Assembly (NCBI GenBank): GCA_017347485.1
Contig: AP021857.1
Coordinates: 1,283,390-1,347,389 of the forward strand
Source: Candidatus Desulfobacillus denitrificans
GTDB lineage: Bacteria > Pseudomonadota > Gammaproteobacteria > Burkholderiales > Rhodocyclaceae
Direction of reading: 5' to 3'
DNA length: 64,000 nt
Positions 18,008 through 26,586 of this stretch are shown one piece after another. The notes beneath the pieces were generated by a model, which saw nothing but the letters and a program-made list of their open reading frames with translations, made no database searches and was not told where the DNA came from. The translations under genes and the position numbers were made by a program. The first letter of the stretch is position 1. The number at the start of each line of letters is the position of its first letter.

Positions 18008-18895
18008 ATGGACGCCACGGATTTTTTCGAAGCCGACCTGGGCGACGAGGCGGCGCTCGAGACGCTGAAGAGCCTCTCGGTGCCGCCCTGTCCGGAGATC
18101 ATCGTCGAGCTGCTCGGCGAGGCCCGGCGCGAGGATATCGACTTCATCCGCATCTCCCGCCTCATCACCGGCGATGTGGCGCTCGCCGCGGCCGCGCTGA
18201 AGTCGGCCAATTCGCCGTTCTTCGCGCTGCGGCGCAAGGTGCAGTCGGTGCAGCAGGCGGTGGCGGTGCTGGGGCTGCGCAACCTGCTGAAGATCATTTA
18301 CGGCGTCGCCCTCAAGCAGAGCCTGGGCGGGGCCGACGCGCCCGCGCTGGCGCGCTTCTGGGACCGCTCCAACTACAACGCCGTGGTGTCGGCCTACCTG
18401 GCCGGCCGCCTGCCCGGGCTGTCCACCGACGATGCCTATACCTTCGGCCTATTCCACGACGCCGGCATCGCCATCCTGATGCAGAAGTTTCCCGACTACC
18501 GGCAGACCCTGATGCAGGCCAACGCCACGCCGGCGGCCATGACGGCGCTCGAGGACGAGCGCCACCACACCAACCACGTGCTGGTCGGGGCCCTGCTGGC
18601 GCGCAACTGGTATCTGCCCGAGCCGGTCGTCTGGGCGATCCGCTACCACCACGACCCGGACGTCTATGCCAACCCCGGCCGGCATGCGACCCCGGACGTC
18701 TGCCAGCTGGTGGCGGTGCGCCTGATCTCCGAGCACATCGTCGCGCGCTTCCTCGGCTATCCCGATGACGCCGAGTGGGAGCATGCCAAGGAAGCGGCGC
18801 TCGGCCGGCTGGGCTGGTTCGAGGAGGACGTCGACGACCTGGCGCGCGGCCTGGCGGTGGACCTCGGCGAGATCCAGGCCTACCGCTCGGTCTGA
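18008..18895 (+). CDS. HDOD-domain signalling protein
   Basis: 295 residues dominated by an HDOD domain (~20-220), an HD-related fold without the catalytic metal cluster. Typical segments are LPPCPEI-like VPPCPEIIVELL, QAVAVLGLRNLLKIIYG and FGLFHDAGIAILM. HDOD proteins act in c-di-GMP and chemosensory signalling, mostly as protein-binding modules. GGGAG lies about seven bases before the ATG. It is divergent from the moxR group and converges with DUF1841. Confidence 0.88.
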   Translation: MDATDFFEADLGDEAALETLKSLSVPPCPEIIVELLGEARREDIDFIRISRLITGDVALAAAALKSANSPFFALRRKVQSVQQAVAVLGLRNLLKIIYGVALKQSLGGADAPALARFWDRSNYNAVVSAYLAGRLPGLSTDDAYTFGLFHDAGIAILMQKFPDYRQTLMQANATPAAMTALEDERHHTNHVLVGALLARNWYLPEPVVWAIRYHHDPDVYANPGRHATPDVCQLVAVRLISEHIVARFLGYPDDAEWEHAKEAALGRLGWFEEDVDDLARGLAVDLGEIQAYRSV

Positions 18896-18899
18896 GCGG

Positions 18900-19325
18900 T
18901 CAGGCCTTCCTTTTCACGCATTCGACGTAGGCTTCGCCGTCCGGCGGGGACTGACTTTTCTGGGCGCGCCACAGCGTCTCGCCGAGGCACTCCAGCACGC
19001 CGTGCAGCGCGCCGTGGCGCTCGCCGGTGCGGGCGGCGAGCGCCTCGAAGGCGGCGCGCAGGCCGGGCGGCTGGTCGATGGAGAGCTGCTCCTCGACGGC
19101 GAGGTGCAGCGACAGGTGCAGGAAGGGGTTGGCCTCGCCGGTTTCCGGCGTCCAGTCCCGGGCCAGTGCCGCATCCCGATCCTGCAGCAGCGCGTGGTAC
19201 TCCGGGTGCAGGGCCACGATGCGAATCGCCGCGGCCTCCAGCGGGGAGACGATTTCCTGCGCCTGGTGCTTGCGCCAGGCGTCGATGAAGAACAGGCGGG
19301 CCTGATCGCGGCTGGGGTTAAACAT
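18900..19325 (-). CDS. DUF1841 family protein
   Basis: 141 residues, function unknown. Family hallmarks are the start MFNPSRDQARLFFIDAW, a central NPFLHLSLHLAVEEQLSIDQP and the LHGVLECLGETLWRAQ segment. It overlaps the end of the FIST gene by eight bases and is the last gene of the rsx-nth-FIST-DUF1841 run. A perfect copy of the dispersed motif is embedded near its 3' end, where it encodes KSQSPPDGE. Confidence 0.9.
   Translation of the reverse strand: MFNPSRDQARLFFIDAWRKHQAQEIVSPLEAAAIRIVALHPEYHALLQDRDAALARDWTPETGEANPFLHLSLHLAVEEQLSIDQPPGLRAAFEALAARTGERHGALHGVLECLGETLWRAQKSQSPPDGEAYVECVKRKA
18935..18958 (-). repeat. Dispersed bipartite motif, copy 5
   Basis: Perfect copy inside the DUF1841 gene, in a frame that reads KSQSPPDGE. 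Confidence 0.85.
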
Positions 19326-20403
19326 GCTCGGCGAAAAGCGCCAGGACGGCGGCGTTGTGCACCTGCAGGTTGCCGCCGACGAGCGGCGCGATCTGGCCGC
19401 CGCCGTAGGCGCCGATCAGCGGCATGCCGGGGAAGCGTTCCTTGACCACCGCCAGGTCGCGGTCCTCGCCGCCGAAGAACCAGGGGCCGCGGCCGAGGCA
19501 GGAGAAGAGCAGGCCGAAGCCGGGCGTGTCGCCGAGCCGGGCGGACAGCTCGCCGGCGAGGCGGCGCATGTCGTTTTCCGCCGCCAGACCCTGCCGCAGG
19601 GCCCAGAAGATCCGGTCGCCGTCGTCGAGCGGCAGCGCCAGGGTGACCGAGCGCTCGTCGTGGCTGGCGGCGATGAGCGGCACCAGCTCATAGCGGCCTG
19701 CCTCGACGGCGCCGTGCGGCGGCCCCTTGACGACGCCGGCCGCCAGCAGGTGGAAAGGCAGCTTCTCCGTTTCGCGCAGTTCCAGCGGCAGTTCGCGCAA
19801 CAGCGTGTGGAGCGCCGGACGATCGCCCACTTTCAGCACGTCGCGCCCGCTGCAAACGACCGCCCGCGGCTCGCCGAGGATGCGCATACCGCGCGAGACG
19901 CCGATGGCGGCCCGCGCGCCCGCCACCGCCGTCTCGCAGCGGCCGTCGCCGGCCATCTTGCCGTGGCACCAGAGGCGTCCGGCGCCGTGCGCGGTGTTGT
20001 CGGTCGACAGCAGACCGTAACGCGGTCCGCCGCCTGCGAGCCAGCCCCGCGTGGCGGCGTTCGGCGCGGCCAGGCTGAGCAGGGGGGCGCCGGCCTCGGG
20101 ATGTGCCGCCAGCCCGCAATCGCCGCCGAAGACCATGGCGCAGGCGGCGGGGCGGTCGAGCACCCAGTCTTCCTCGGTGAACACGCCCGGCGCGGTGCAG
20201 CCGGTCACCTGCAGGCAGTGCGCGGCGCGCGAGGCGGCGAGCACGGCGGCGTGGGCGAGGTGCACGAAATCCGCGCTGAGGAAGAGCAGCACGCTGTGGG
20301 CAATGCCGGTGCCGGCGCGCTCGAGCGCTGCGCGCACGACGTCGGCGGCCAGTTCGGGATCGGCCTTGTCGGCGCTGGCGAGCGCGGTGGCGATCTGGAT
20401 CAT
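19318..20403 (-). CDS. FIST N/C domain sensory protein
   Basis: 361 residues with an N-terminal FIST domain (SVLLFLSADFVHLAHAAVLA; HCLQVTGCTAPGVFTEE) and a FIST C domain (FGLLFSCLGRGPWFFGGEDRD; PLIGAYGGGQIAP). FIST proteins are proposed intracellular sensors of small ligands such as amino acids, usually linked to signalling proteins; here no signalling partner is adjacent. The ATG overlaps the nth stop (ATGA), indicating coupling to nth. Confidence 0.88.
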   Translation of the reverse strand: MIQIATALASADKADPELAADVVRAALERAGTGIAHSVLLFLSADFVHLAHAAVLAASRAAHCLQVTGCTAPGVFTEEDWVLDRPAACAMVFGGDCGLAAHPEAGAPLLSLAAPNAATRGWLAGGGPRYGLLSTDNTAHGAGRLWCHGKMAGDGRCETAVAGARAAIGVSRGMRILGEPRAVVCSGRDVLKVGDRPALHTLLRELPLELRETEKLPFHLLAAGVVKGPPHGAVEAGRYELVPLIAASHDERSVTLALPLDDGDRIFWALRQGLAAENDMRRLAGELSARLGDTPGFGLLFSCLGRGPWFFGGEDRDLAVVKERFPGMPLIGAYGGGQIAPLVGGNLQVHNAAVLALFAEHV

Positions 20404-21035
20404 CCCGCGGTCTTCTCCGGCCATTCGCACAGGTCGTTGATGAGGCAGTGCGGGCAATCCGGCTTCAGCGCCTTGCAGACGTAGCGGCCGTGCAGGATCA
20501 GCCAGTGGTGGGCATTGTGCAGGTATGCGGCGGGGATGGCCTTGAGCAGCTTCTCCTCCACCGCGCGCACGTCCTTGCCCGGGGCGATGCCGCTGCGGTT
20601 GGCCAGGCGGAAGACGTGGGTGTCGACGGCGATGGCCGGCTCGCCGAAGACGGTGTTGAGCACCACGTTGGCGGTCTTGCGGCCGACACCGGGCAGGGCT
20701 TCCAGCGCGGCACGGTCGTTCGGCACCTCGCCGCCGTGCCGCTCCAGGAGAATCCGCGTCATGGCGGCGACGTTCCTGGCCTTCGTCTTGTAGAGGCCGA
20801 TGCGGCTGATGTAGGGCACCAGGCCCGCCTCGCCGAGGCGCGCCAGCTTCTGCGGCGTGCCGGCAACCTCGAACAGCGCGCGCGTGGCGAGGTTCACGCT
20901 CTTGTCGGTGGCCTGGGCGGAGAGGATCACCGCCACCAGCAGCTGGTAGGGCGTGCGGTAGGCGAGCTCGGTGGTCGGGTTCGGATTGGCCTGCGCGAAA
21001 CGCTCGAAGACGGCACGGACCTTCTTCGGGCTCAT
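20400..21035 (-). CDS. nth: Endonuclease III
   Basis: 211 residues. The helix-hairpin-helix LPGVGRKTANVVL contains the catalytic Lys, the catalytic Asp is in VDTHVFRLANR, and the C-terminal [4Fe-4S] loop has C-x6-C-x2-C-x5-C (CKALKPDCPHCLINDLC). It removes oxidised pyrimidines from DNA by glycosylase/AP-lyase action. It follows rsxE, as in gammaproteobacteria, which fits electron supply or redox protection of its cluster. A palindromic repeat separates it from rsxE. Confidence 0.96.
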   Translation of the reverse strand: MSPKKVRAVFERFAQANPNPTTELAYRTPYQLLVAVILSAQATDKSVNLATRALFEVAGTPQKLARLGEAGLVPYISRIGLYKTKARNVAAMTRILLERHGGEVPNDRAALEALPGVGRKTANVVLNTVFGEPAIAVDTHVFRLANRSGIAPGKDVRAVEEKLLKAIPAAYLHNAHHWLILHGRYVCKALKPDCPHCLINDLCEWPEKTAG

Positions 21036-21051
21036 GAAGCCTTCCTCCCGA

Positions 21052-21099
21052 CCTCCTCCCCGGGGGAGGAGGTGACGGTGGGTCGCCGCTGCGCGGCTC
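21052..21099. repeat. Palindromic repeat between rsxE and nth
   Basis: CCTCCTCCCC/GGGGAGGAGG hairpin followed by TGACGG...TCGCCGCTGCGCGGCTC with a second small stem (GCCGC-tgc-GCGGC). It is a diverged member of the same element found at 21790 and 22589. Confidence 0.75.
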
Positions 21100-21108
21100 C
21101 GTGTTTGC

Positions 21109-21774
21109 TCATGCAGCGGCGCGTGCGGGCGCGGCCAGGCGGGCGCGCTCGGCAGCGCGAGCGTCCAGCCAGTTGCGCCCGGCGATGAGGAAGCCGAGGA
21201 CGAGGAAGGCGCCGGGCGGCAGGATGGCGACGAGAAAGCCCGGATAGTCCGCCGGCAGCAGCTGCAGGGCACGCGTGCCGGGGATGACCATCTCGATGCC
21301 GGAGAACAGCAGACCGGTGCCGATCAGCTCGCGCAGGCCGCCCAGCATGGCGATCGCCACCGCCATGCCGACGCCCATCATGGCGCCGTCCCAGGCGGCG
21401 GTGAGCGGCGTGTTCTTGGCGGCGAAGGCTTCGACGCGCGCCAGCACGATGCAGTTCACCACGATGAGCGGGATGAAGATGCCGAGCACCAGGTACAGCT
21501 CGTGCAGCCAGGCGTTCATGGCCAGGTCCACCATCGTCACCAGGGCGGCGATGATGAGGATGAACACCGGGATGCGGATCTCGTGCGGGATGAAGCTGCG
21601 CACGCTGGCGACGACGCCGCTGGCCATGGCCATGACGAGGATGGTGGCGACGGCCAGGCTGACGCCGTTCACGAAGGAGGTGCTGACGGCGAGCAGCGGG
21701 CAGAGCCCGAGCAGCTGCACCAGGCTGGTGTTCTGCTTCCAGATGCCGTTGTGGGCGATTTCGCGGAAATTCAT
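21109..21774 (-). CDS. rsxE: Electron transport complex subunit RsxE
   Basis: 221-residue integral membrane subunit of the Rnf/Rsx ion-linked electron transfer complex. It has about six hydrophobic helices, the conserved NGIWKQNTSLVQLLGLCPLLAV start and the PLIVVNCIVLARVEAFA segment, with the membrane Cys positions thought to hold an Fe-S centre with RsxA. The Ala/Arg-rich tail (LDARAAERARLAAPARAAA) is longer than usual. Confidence 0.96.
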   Translation of the reverse strand: MNFREIAHNGIWKQNTSLVQLLGLCPLLAVSTSFVNGVSLAVATILVMAMASGVVASVRSFIPHEIRIPVFILIIAALVTMVDLAMNAWLHELYLVLGIFIPLIVVNCIVLARVEAFAAKNTPLTAAWDGAMMGVGMAVAIAMLGGLRELIGTGLLFSGIEMVIPGTRALQLLPADYPGFLVAILPPGAFLVLGFLIAGRNWLDARAAERARLAAPARAAA

Positions 21775-21789
21775 AGACCTTCCCCCCTG

Positions 21790-21835
21790 CCCCCTTCCCG
21801 AGGAAGGGGGTGACGGTTGTTCGCCGCTGCGCGGC
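21790..21835. repeat. Palindromic repeat between rsxG and rsxE
   Basis: CCCCCTTCC-cga-GGAAGGGGG hairpin (21790-21810), then TGACGGTTGTTCGC and a second stem GCCGC-tgc-GCGGC. The first 35 bases are identical to the copy at 22589. Confidence 0.85.
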
Positions 21836-21886
21836 TCCCTGTGGTTGACTGCGCCGTCCTTGGGACGGCCCGGCGGACGGCGCTGC

Positions 21887-22573
21887 TCATGGCTTGCCTT
21901 GCTCTTCCAGGGTCGATTGTGCCGGAAGCGCGTAGAGCTTGTCGCGCTGGTCGACGGCGAATTGCAGGGCGCGGCGCACGGCGCCGGTGACGGCGCGGGC
22001 GCTGATGGTGGCGCCGGCGCGGGCGTCGAAGCGGCCGCCGTCCTTTTTTACCTTCCAGTCGGTCGCGGCTACCTGCCCGAAGCCGGTCGCGTCGAACTGG
22101 CGGATCCACGGCGCGGCCTTGTTGCGATCCTTCTTCGGATCGATGTAGTCGCCCAGTCCGGGCGTTTCCTTGTGGCTGACGACGCGCACGCCGAGCAGGC
22201 GCTCGTCGGCGCCGACGGCCAGGATCAGGCGGATGCGGCCGCCGTAGCCGTCCGGCGCCACCGCCTCGAACACCACCGCTGCCGGGGCATCGCCCTTGCG
22301 CGCGCGCAGCAGGCGCACCGGGTCGTCCTGCGCGGCGAGGCCGAGCTCGGCGCGTGGCGCGACCACCACGTAATCGGCCAGCGGCGCATTGTCGTAGAGG
22401 GCCTCGGGCAGGACCTCGTTCACCAGTTTCATCTTTTCCGCCTCGGCGCTGGCGTCGATGGCCGGCTTGGTGGCCCGGTAGGTGGCGGCCATCAGCGTGG
22501 TGAAGATGAGCGTGAACGCCGTCAGGATGGCGGCGGTGCGCAGGGAGACGCGAGCGGCATTCTGCTCCGTCAT
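21887..22573 (-). CDS. rsxG: Electron transport complex subunit RsxG
   Basis: 228 residues: one N-terminal membrane anchor (TAAILTAFTLIFTTLMAATY) and a periplasmic FMN-binding domain. The covalent FMN threonine is in DARAGATISARAV (family form [SA]GATxS), and the conserved HKETPGLGDYI is present. RsxG passes electrons between RsxD and other subunits. The first in-frame ATG at 22588 lies in the upstream repeat, so the MTEQ start at 22573 is preferred. Confidence 0.95.
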   Translation of the reverse strand: MTEQNAARVSLRTAAILTAFTLIFTTLMAATYRATKPAIDASAEAEKMKLVNEVLPEALYDNAPLADYVVVAPRAELGLAAQDDPVRLLRARKGDAPAAVVFEAVAPDGYGGRIRLILAVGADERLLGVRVVSHKETPGLGDYIDPKKDRNKAAPWIRQFDATGFGQVAATDWKVKKDGGRFDARAGATISARAVTGAVRRALQFAVDQRDKLYALPAQSTLEEQGKP

Positions 22574-22588
22574 GAGCCTTCCCCCCAT

Positions 22589-22634
22589 CCCCCTTCCCGA
22601 GGAAGGGGGTGACGGTTGTTCGCGGCTGCGCCGC
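22589..22634. repeat. Palindromic repeat between rsxD and rsxG
   Basis: CCCCCTTCC-cga-GGAAGGGGG hairpin followed by TGACGGTTGTTCGC and a GC stem (GCGGC-tgc-GCCGC). It ends directly at the rsxD stop codon. Confidence 0.85.
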
Positions 22635-23660
22635 TCATGGCTTCCTCTCTTTTTTGCTGTCCTTGTGGCCGAACACCGGCGGCTGCGTGCCCATGTCGAT
22701 CAGCGGCACGCACAGGTTCATCAGCAGCACGCCGAAGGCCAGGCCGTCGGGATAGGCGCCGAAGGTGCGGATGATCCAGACGAGCAGGGCCACGCCGGCG
22801 GCGAAGATCAGCTTGCCGCGCGGCGTCGTCGCGCCGGAGACCGGATCGGTGAGGATGAAGAAGGCGCCGAGCATGGCGCCGCCGGTGACGACGTGAAAGA
22901 CCGGGCCGGCGTAGCGGTCCGGGCTGGCCAGGCTGAAGCCCGTGGCGATCAGCGCCAGCGTGGCGAGGAAGGCCGCCGGCACGTGCCAGGTGATGATGCG
23001 CTGCTGCAGCAGCCAGAGCCCGCCGGCGAGGTAGCCCAGCGCGATCCATTCCCAGCCCTTGCCGCCGATGTTGCCGAAGCTGGCGTGCGAGCCGAGGATG
23101 CCGGCCACGGTGGCGCGCGCCTCCGGCACGTGCAGCTGGGTGCGCAGGGCGTCGAGCGGCGTGGCCATGGTGACGGCGTCCTGCGGCGACTGACTTTTGA
23201 AAATCATGCCCAGCTGCGCGGCGAAGTCGGTGAAGCCGACCGCCGGCCACTGCGACATCAGCGCCGGAAAGGCGATGATGGCGACGGCGAAGGCGACCAT
23301 CGCCGGGTTGAAGGGATTCTGGCCGAGGCCGCCGTAGAGGTGCTTGGCGACGACGATGGCGAACAGCGTGGCGCTGACGGTGAGCCACCAGGGCGCGATG
23401 GGCGGGAAGGTCAGCGCGATCAGCCAGGCCGTCACCAGGGCGCTGCCGTCGGCGAGGAACAGTCCGACCGGCTTGCCGCGCAGCCGGAGCATGGCCGCCT
23501 CGCCGGCCAGCGCCGCGGCAGAGGCCAGGGCGATCTGCACGAGGATCGCCGCGCCGAAGAACCAGACGTAAGCCGCGATGCCGGGCACGAGGGCGACCAG
23601 CACCTTGAGCATGACGAGCTGGACGCTGACGGGCTGGTGGAGGTGGGGTGAGCCGTTCAT
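22635..23660 (-). CDS. rsxD: Electron transport complex subunit RsxD
   Basis: 341-residue membrane subunit with about nine hydrophobic helices and a covalent FMN site, FILTDPVSGATTPRG. The conserved YGGLGQNPFNPAMVAFA segment is clear. It lies two bases after the rsxC stop. A near-perfect copy of the bipartite motif (23174-23197) encodes FKSQSPQDAV in a periplasmic loop just before MATPLDALRT. Confidence 0.96.
   Translation of the reverse strand: MNGSPHLHQPVSVQLVMLKVLVALVPGIAAYVWFFGAAILVQIALASAAALAGEAAMLRLRGKPVGLFLADGSALVTAWLIALTFPPIAPWWLTVSATLFAIVVAKHLYGGLGQNPFNPAMVAFAVAIIAFPALMSQWPAVGFTDFAAQLGMIFKSQSPQDAVTMATPLDALRTQLHVPEARATVAGILGSHASFGNIGGKGWEWIALGYLAGGLWLLQQRIITWHVPAAFLATLALIATGFSLASPDRYAGPVFHVVTGGAMLGAFFILTDPVSGATTPRGKLIFAAGVALLVWIIRTFGAYPDGLAFGVLLMNLCVPLIDMGTQPPVFGHKDSKKERKP
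23174..23197 (-). repeat. Dispersed bipartite motif, copy 6
   Basis: AAAGTCAGT-N9-ACGCCG (one mismatch in the right part), inside rsxD, read as KSQSPQDA. Confidence 0.75.
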
Positions 23661-23662
23661 AT

Positions 23663-25363
23663 TTATACCGGTTCCTCCGGCGGCGTCTTGGCCAGTTCGC
23701 GCACCTTGGCGCGGCGCGCCTCGATCTCGCGGATCTCGGCCTGCTTCTCGGGTACCAGGTTGTCGATGTTCTTCGGCTGCACGCCTTCCTTCTGCGCCTG
23801 CGCGCGCGCGATGGCGGCGGCGATCAGGGCCTTCTTGGCTTCATCCAGCTGCGGCAGCGCCGGCGCGGATTCCTCCGCAGTCTGTGCCGGCGCTGGCACG
23901 GCAGCAGCCGGCTTCTCGGCGCCGGCAATGGCCTGCCGCGCGGCGGCGGTCTTGGCGGCGAGGCGCGCCGCCTTCTCGGCCTTCTCGCGCTCTTCGCGCT
24001 GGTTGCGGAACTCGAATCGCTGTCGTGCCGCGTCGGAGGCGGTTTTTTCGCGTTCCAGCGCGCGCATCGAGGTCTTGGCGAAGCGGTAGTAGTCAACGAG
24101 GCGGATGTTCGAGGGGCAGACGTAGGCGCAGCAGCCGCACTCGATGCAGTCGAAGATGCCGTATTCCTGCGCCTTGCCGAAGTTCTTCGCGCGCGAGAAC
24201 CAGTAGAGTTCGTGCGGTTGCAGCTCGGCGGGGCAGGCGCGGGTGCAGGCGCCGCAGCGGATGCAGGGCATCTCCGGGACCTGCGGCGGAAACAGCGCCG
24301 GGCTGGCGGCGAGGATGCAGTTGGCCGCCTTGGTCACCGGCAGGTCGGTGCGCGGCAGGGTGAAGCCCATCATCGGCCCGCCCATGATGAAGCGGTCGGT
24401 GTCGGCTTTCGGCGAAACCAGCTTGAGCAAGCCGTCGATCGGCGTGCCGATCGGCACCTCGACGTTGCCGGGCCGCTCGACGTTGCCGGTGAGGGTGACG
24501 ATGCGGGAGATCAGCGGCTCGCCCAGCTCGATGGCGCGGTGCGCGCTGTAGGCGGTGCCGACGTTGAAGCACTGCACGCCGAACTCGGTGCCGAGGCGGC
24601 CGTAGGGAATCTCGATGCCGGTGAGGACGCGGATCAGCTGCTTCTCGCCGCCGGCCGGGTAGCGCGTCGGCACCGGCACCACCTCGATGCCGGCCGCCGG
24701 CGCGGCGGCGCGCAGGGCGGCGATGGCCTGCGGCTTGTTGTCCTCGATGCCGACCAGCACCCGATCGGCCGAGACGATGTGGCGCAGGATTGCGGCGCCG
24801 CGCACGATGCCCTCGGCGCGCTCGCGCATCAGCATGTCGTCGCAGCTGATCCACGGCTCGCATTCGGCGCCGTTGATGATCAGCGTGCCGATGCGGCCGG
24901 CGGCGCCCGGCTTCAGCTTGATGTGGCTGGGAAAGGCGGCGCCGCCGAGGCCGACGATGCCGGCGTCGCGCAGCAGGTCGCGCAGGGCATCGGGCGATGC
25001 CGCCGCGTAGTCCACCGGCACGCGCTCGATCCAGCGCTCCTCGCCGTCCGCCTCGAGCACCACGCAGGGCGCCGACAGGCCGGAGGGATGCGGCAGCATG
25101 CGCGGCTCGATGGCCCGCACGGTGCCCGAGGTGGGGGCGTGGATGGCGGAGGAAAAATTTTCTTCCGGCGCGCCGATGCGCTCGCCTTTGAGAACTTTCT
25201 GGCCGGGCTTCACCAGCGGCTGCGGCGTGCCGCCGGCGCTCTGGCGCAGCGGCACGACCAGCAAGGGCGGCAGCGGGGCGGGGGCGATCGGCGTCTGCGT
25301 GGACTCGTCCTTGTGCGAGGCCGGCTTGACGCCGCCCTTGAACTTGAAGAGGGTGGCCAGCAT
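23663..25363 (-). CDS. rsxC: Electron transport complex subunit RsxC
   Basis: 566 residues. It has an N-terminal Rnf barrel-sandwich region, a flavin/NADH-binding domain (VGLGGAAFPSHIKLKP; NGAECEPWISCDD), two [4Fe-4S] ferredoxin motifs (CIRCGACTRACP and CIECGCCAYVCP), and a C-terminal Ala/Lys/Glu-rich helical tail. It is the peripheral NADH-interacting subunit. Its ATG shares one base with the rsxB stop (TGATG), a sign of reinitiation coupling. Confidence 0.96.
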   Translation of the reverse strand: MLATLFKFKGGVKPASHKDESTQTPIAPAPLPPLLVVPLRQSAGGTPQPLVKPGQKVLKGERIGAPEENFSSAIHAPTSGTVRAIEPRMLPHPSGLSAPCVVLEADGEERWIERVPVDYAAASPDALRDLLRDAGIVGLGGAAFPSHIKLKPGAAGRIGTLIINGAECEPWISCDDMLMRERAEGIVRGAAILRHIVSADRVLVGIEDNKPQAIAALRAAAPAAGIEVVPVPTRYPAGGEKQLIRVLTGIEIPYGRLGTEFGVQCFNVGTAYSAHRAIELGEPLISRIVTLTGNVERPGNVEVPIGTPIDGLLKLVSPKADTDRFIMGGPMMGFTLPRTDLPVTKAANCILAASPALFPPQVPEMPCIRCGACTRACPAELQPHELYWFSRAKNFGKAQEYGIFDCIECGCCAYVCPSNIRLVDYYRFAKTSMRALEREKTASDAARQRFEFRNQREEREKAEKAARLAAKTAAARQAIAGAEKPAAAVPAPAQTAEESAPALPQLDEAKKALIAAAIARAQAQKEGVQPKNIDNLVPEKQAEIREIEARRAKVRELAKTPPEEPV

Positions 25364-25920
25364 CAGGCGTGCTCCACGACTTTCATCTGCACCACCGGAT
25401 ACTTCCACTTCCAAGTCTCCACCGTTTCCGGCACGGGCACCATGGCGATGCAGTCGACCGGGCAGGGCGGCACGCACAGTTCGCAGCCGGTGCATAGCGG
25501 CGCCACGACGGTGTGCATCTGCTTGGCGGCGCCGACGATGGCGTCGACCGGGCAGGCCTGGGCGCACAGGGTGCAGCCGATGCAGAGCGCCTCGTCGATG
25601 ACGGCCACCTGCTTCGGCTTTTCCGTGCCGTGCTCGGCGGAGAGCGGCTTGAATTCCTTGCCGAGCAGGTCGGCCAGCTTGCGGATGCCTTCCTCGCCGC
25701 CGGGCGGACACTGGTTGATCTCCGCCTCGCCCCTGGCGATGGCCTGGGCGTAGGGCTTGCAGCCGGCGAAGCCGCACTGGCCGCACTGCGTCTGCGGCAG
25801 GATGGCATCGATCTTGTCCACCAGGGGGTCGCCCTTCACCTTGAAGCGGATCGAGGCGTAGCCGAGCAGCGCGCCGAGCACCACGGCGATGCCGGCCATG
25901 ACGAGAAGGGCCGTGATCAT
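25363..25920 (-). CDS. rsxB: Electron transport complex subunit RsxB
   Basis: 185-residue ferredoxin-type subunit. It has an N-terminal membrane anchor ([18 protein letters not shown]), a 4Fe-4S domain with [13 protein letters not shown] and a fourth Cys in QCPPG, and two ferredoxin motifs ([12 protein letters not shown] and [15 protein letters not shown]). It is coupled to rsxA and rsxC by one-base stop/start overlaps. Confidence 0.96.
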   Translation of the reverse strand: MITALLVMAGIAVVLGALLGYASIRFKVKGDPLVDKIDAILPQTQCGQCGFAGCKPYAQAIARGEAEINQCPPGGEEGIRKLADLLGKEFKPLSAEHGTEKPKQVAVIDEALCIGCTLCAQACPVDAIVGAAKQMHTVVAPLCTGCELCVPPCPVDCIAMVPVPETVETWKWKYPVVQMKVVEHA

Positions 25921-26504
25921 CAGTGATACTTGTCCAGCCCGGCGAAGCCCATGAAGGCGATGCTCATCAGGCCGGCGGTGATCATGGCGATGGCCGTGCC
26001 GCGGAAGGGCTGCGGCACGTCGGCGCCCTCGAGCCGCTCGCGCAGGCTGCCGAACAGCACCAGCGCCAGCGAGAAGCCGACGGCGCTGCCGAAGCCGAAC
26101 AGCAGCGACTCGAGCAGGTTGTATTTGAAGGCGACGTTGAGCAGCGGCACGCCGAGCACGGCGCAGTTGGTGGTGATCAGCGGCAGGTAGATGCCGAGCA
26201 CCTGGTGCAGCAGCGGGCTGGTCTTCTGGATCACCATCTCGGTCAGTTGCACGAGGCCGGCGATGACGATGATGAAGGCGAGGGTGCGCAGGTATTCGAG
26301 GCCGTTCGGCACCAGCAGGTAATGGTCGATCAGGTAGGAGGCGCCGGAGGCGACGGTCAGCACGAAGGTGGTGGCGGCGCCCATGCCGACGGCGGTTTCC
26401 AGCTTCTTGGAGACGCCCATGAACGGGCACAGGCCGAGGATGCGGCCGAAGACGACGTTGTTGACGAGAACGGCGCCGATGACGATGAAGAGGTAGCCGG
26501 TCAT
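25920..26504 (-). CDS. rsxA: Electron transport complex subunit RsxA
   Basis: 194-residue membrane subunit, paralogous to RsxE, with six hydrophobic helices and the conserved [20 protein letters not shown] and [15 protein letters not shown] segments. It is the first gene of rsxABCDGE. In gammaproteobacteria this complex keeps SoxR reduced, and in others it fuels nitrogenase or cofactor reduction; the client here is unknown. Confidence 0.97.
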   Translation of the reverse strand: MTGYLFIVIGAVLVNNVVFGRILGLCPFMGVSKKLETAVGMGAATTFVLTVASGASYLIDHYLLVPNGLEYLRTLAFIIVIAGLVQLTEMVIQKTSPLLHQVLGIYLPLITTNCAVLGVPLLNVAFKYNLLESLLFGFGSAVGFSLALVLFGSLRERLEGADVPQPFRGTAIAMITAGLMSIAFMGFAGLDKYH

Positions 26505-26529
26505 GGTGGCTTGCTGGAGACGGCCGGAA

Positions 26530-26558
26530 ATTATCGCTTTTCGTTGGGCAGCCTACAA
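26530..26558 (-). promoter_or_regulatory. Promoter of the rsx operon
   Basis: TTGTAG (26558-26553) and GATAAT (26535-26530) with exactly 17 bases between, on the minus strand, ending 26 bases before the rsxA ATG. A second TATAAT lies further upstream (26574-26569). Confidence 0.6.
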
Positions 26559-26586
26559 CCCTGGCGTGATTATAGGCTTATGACTT

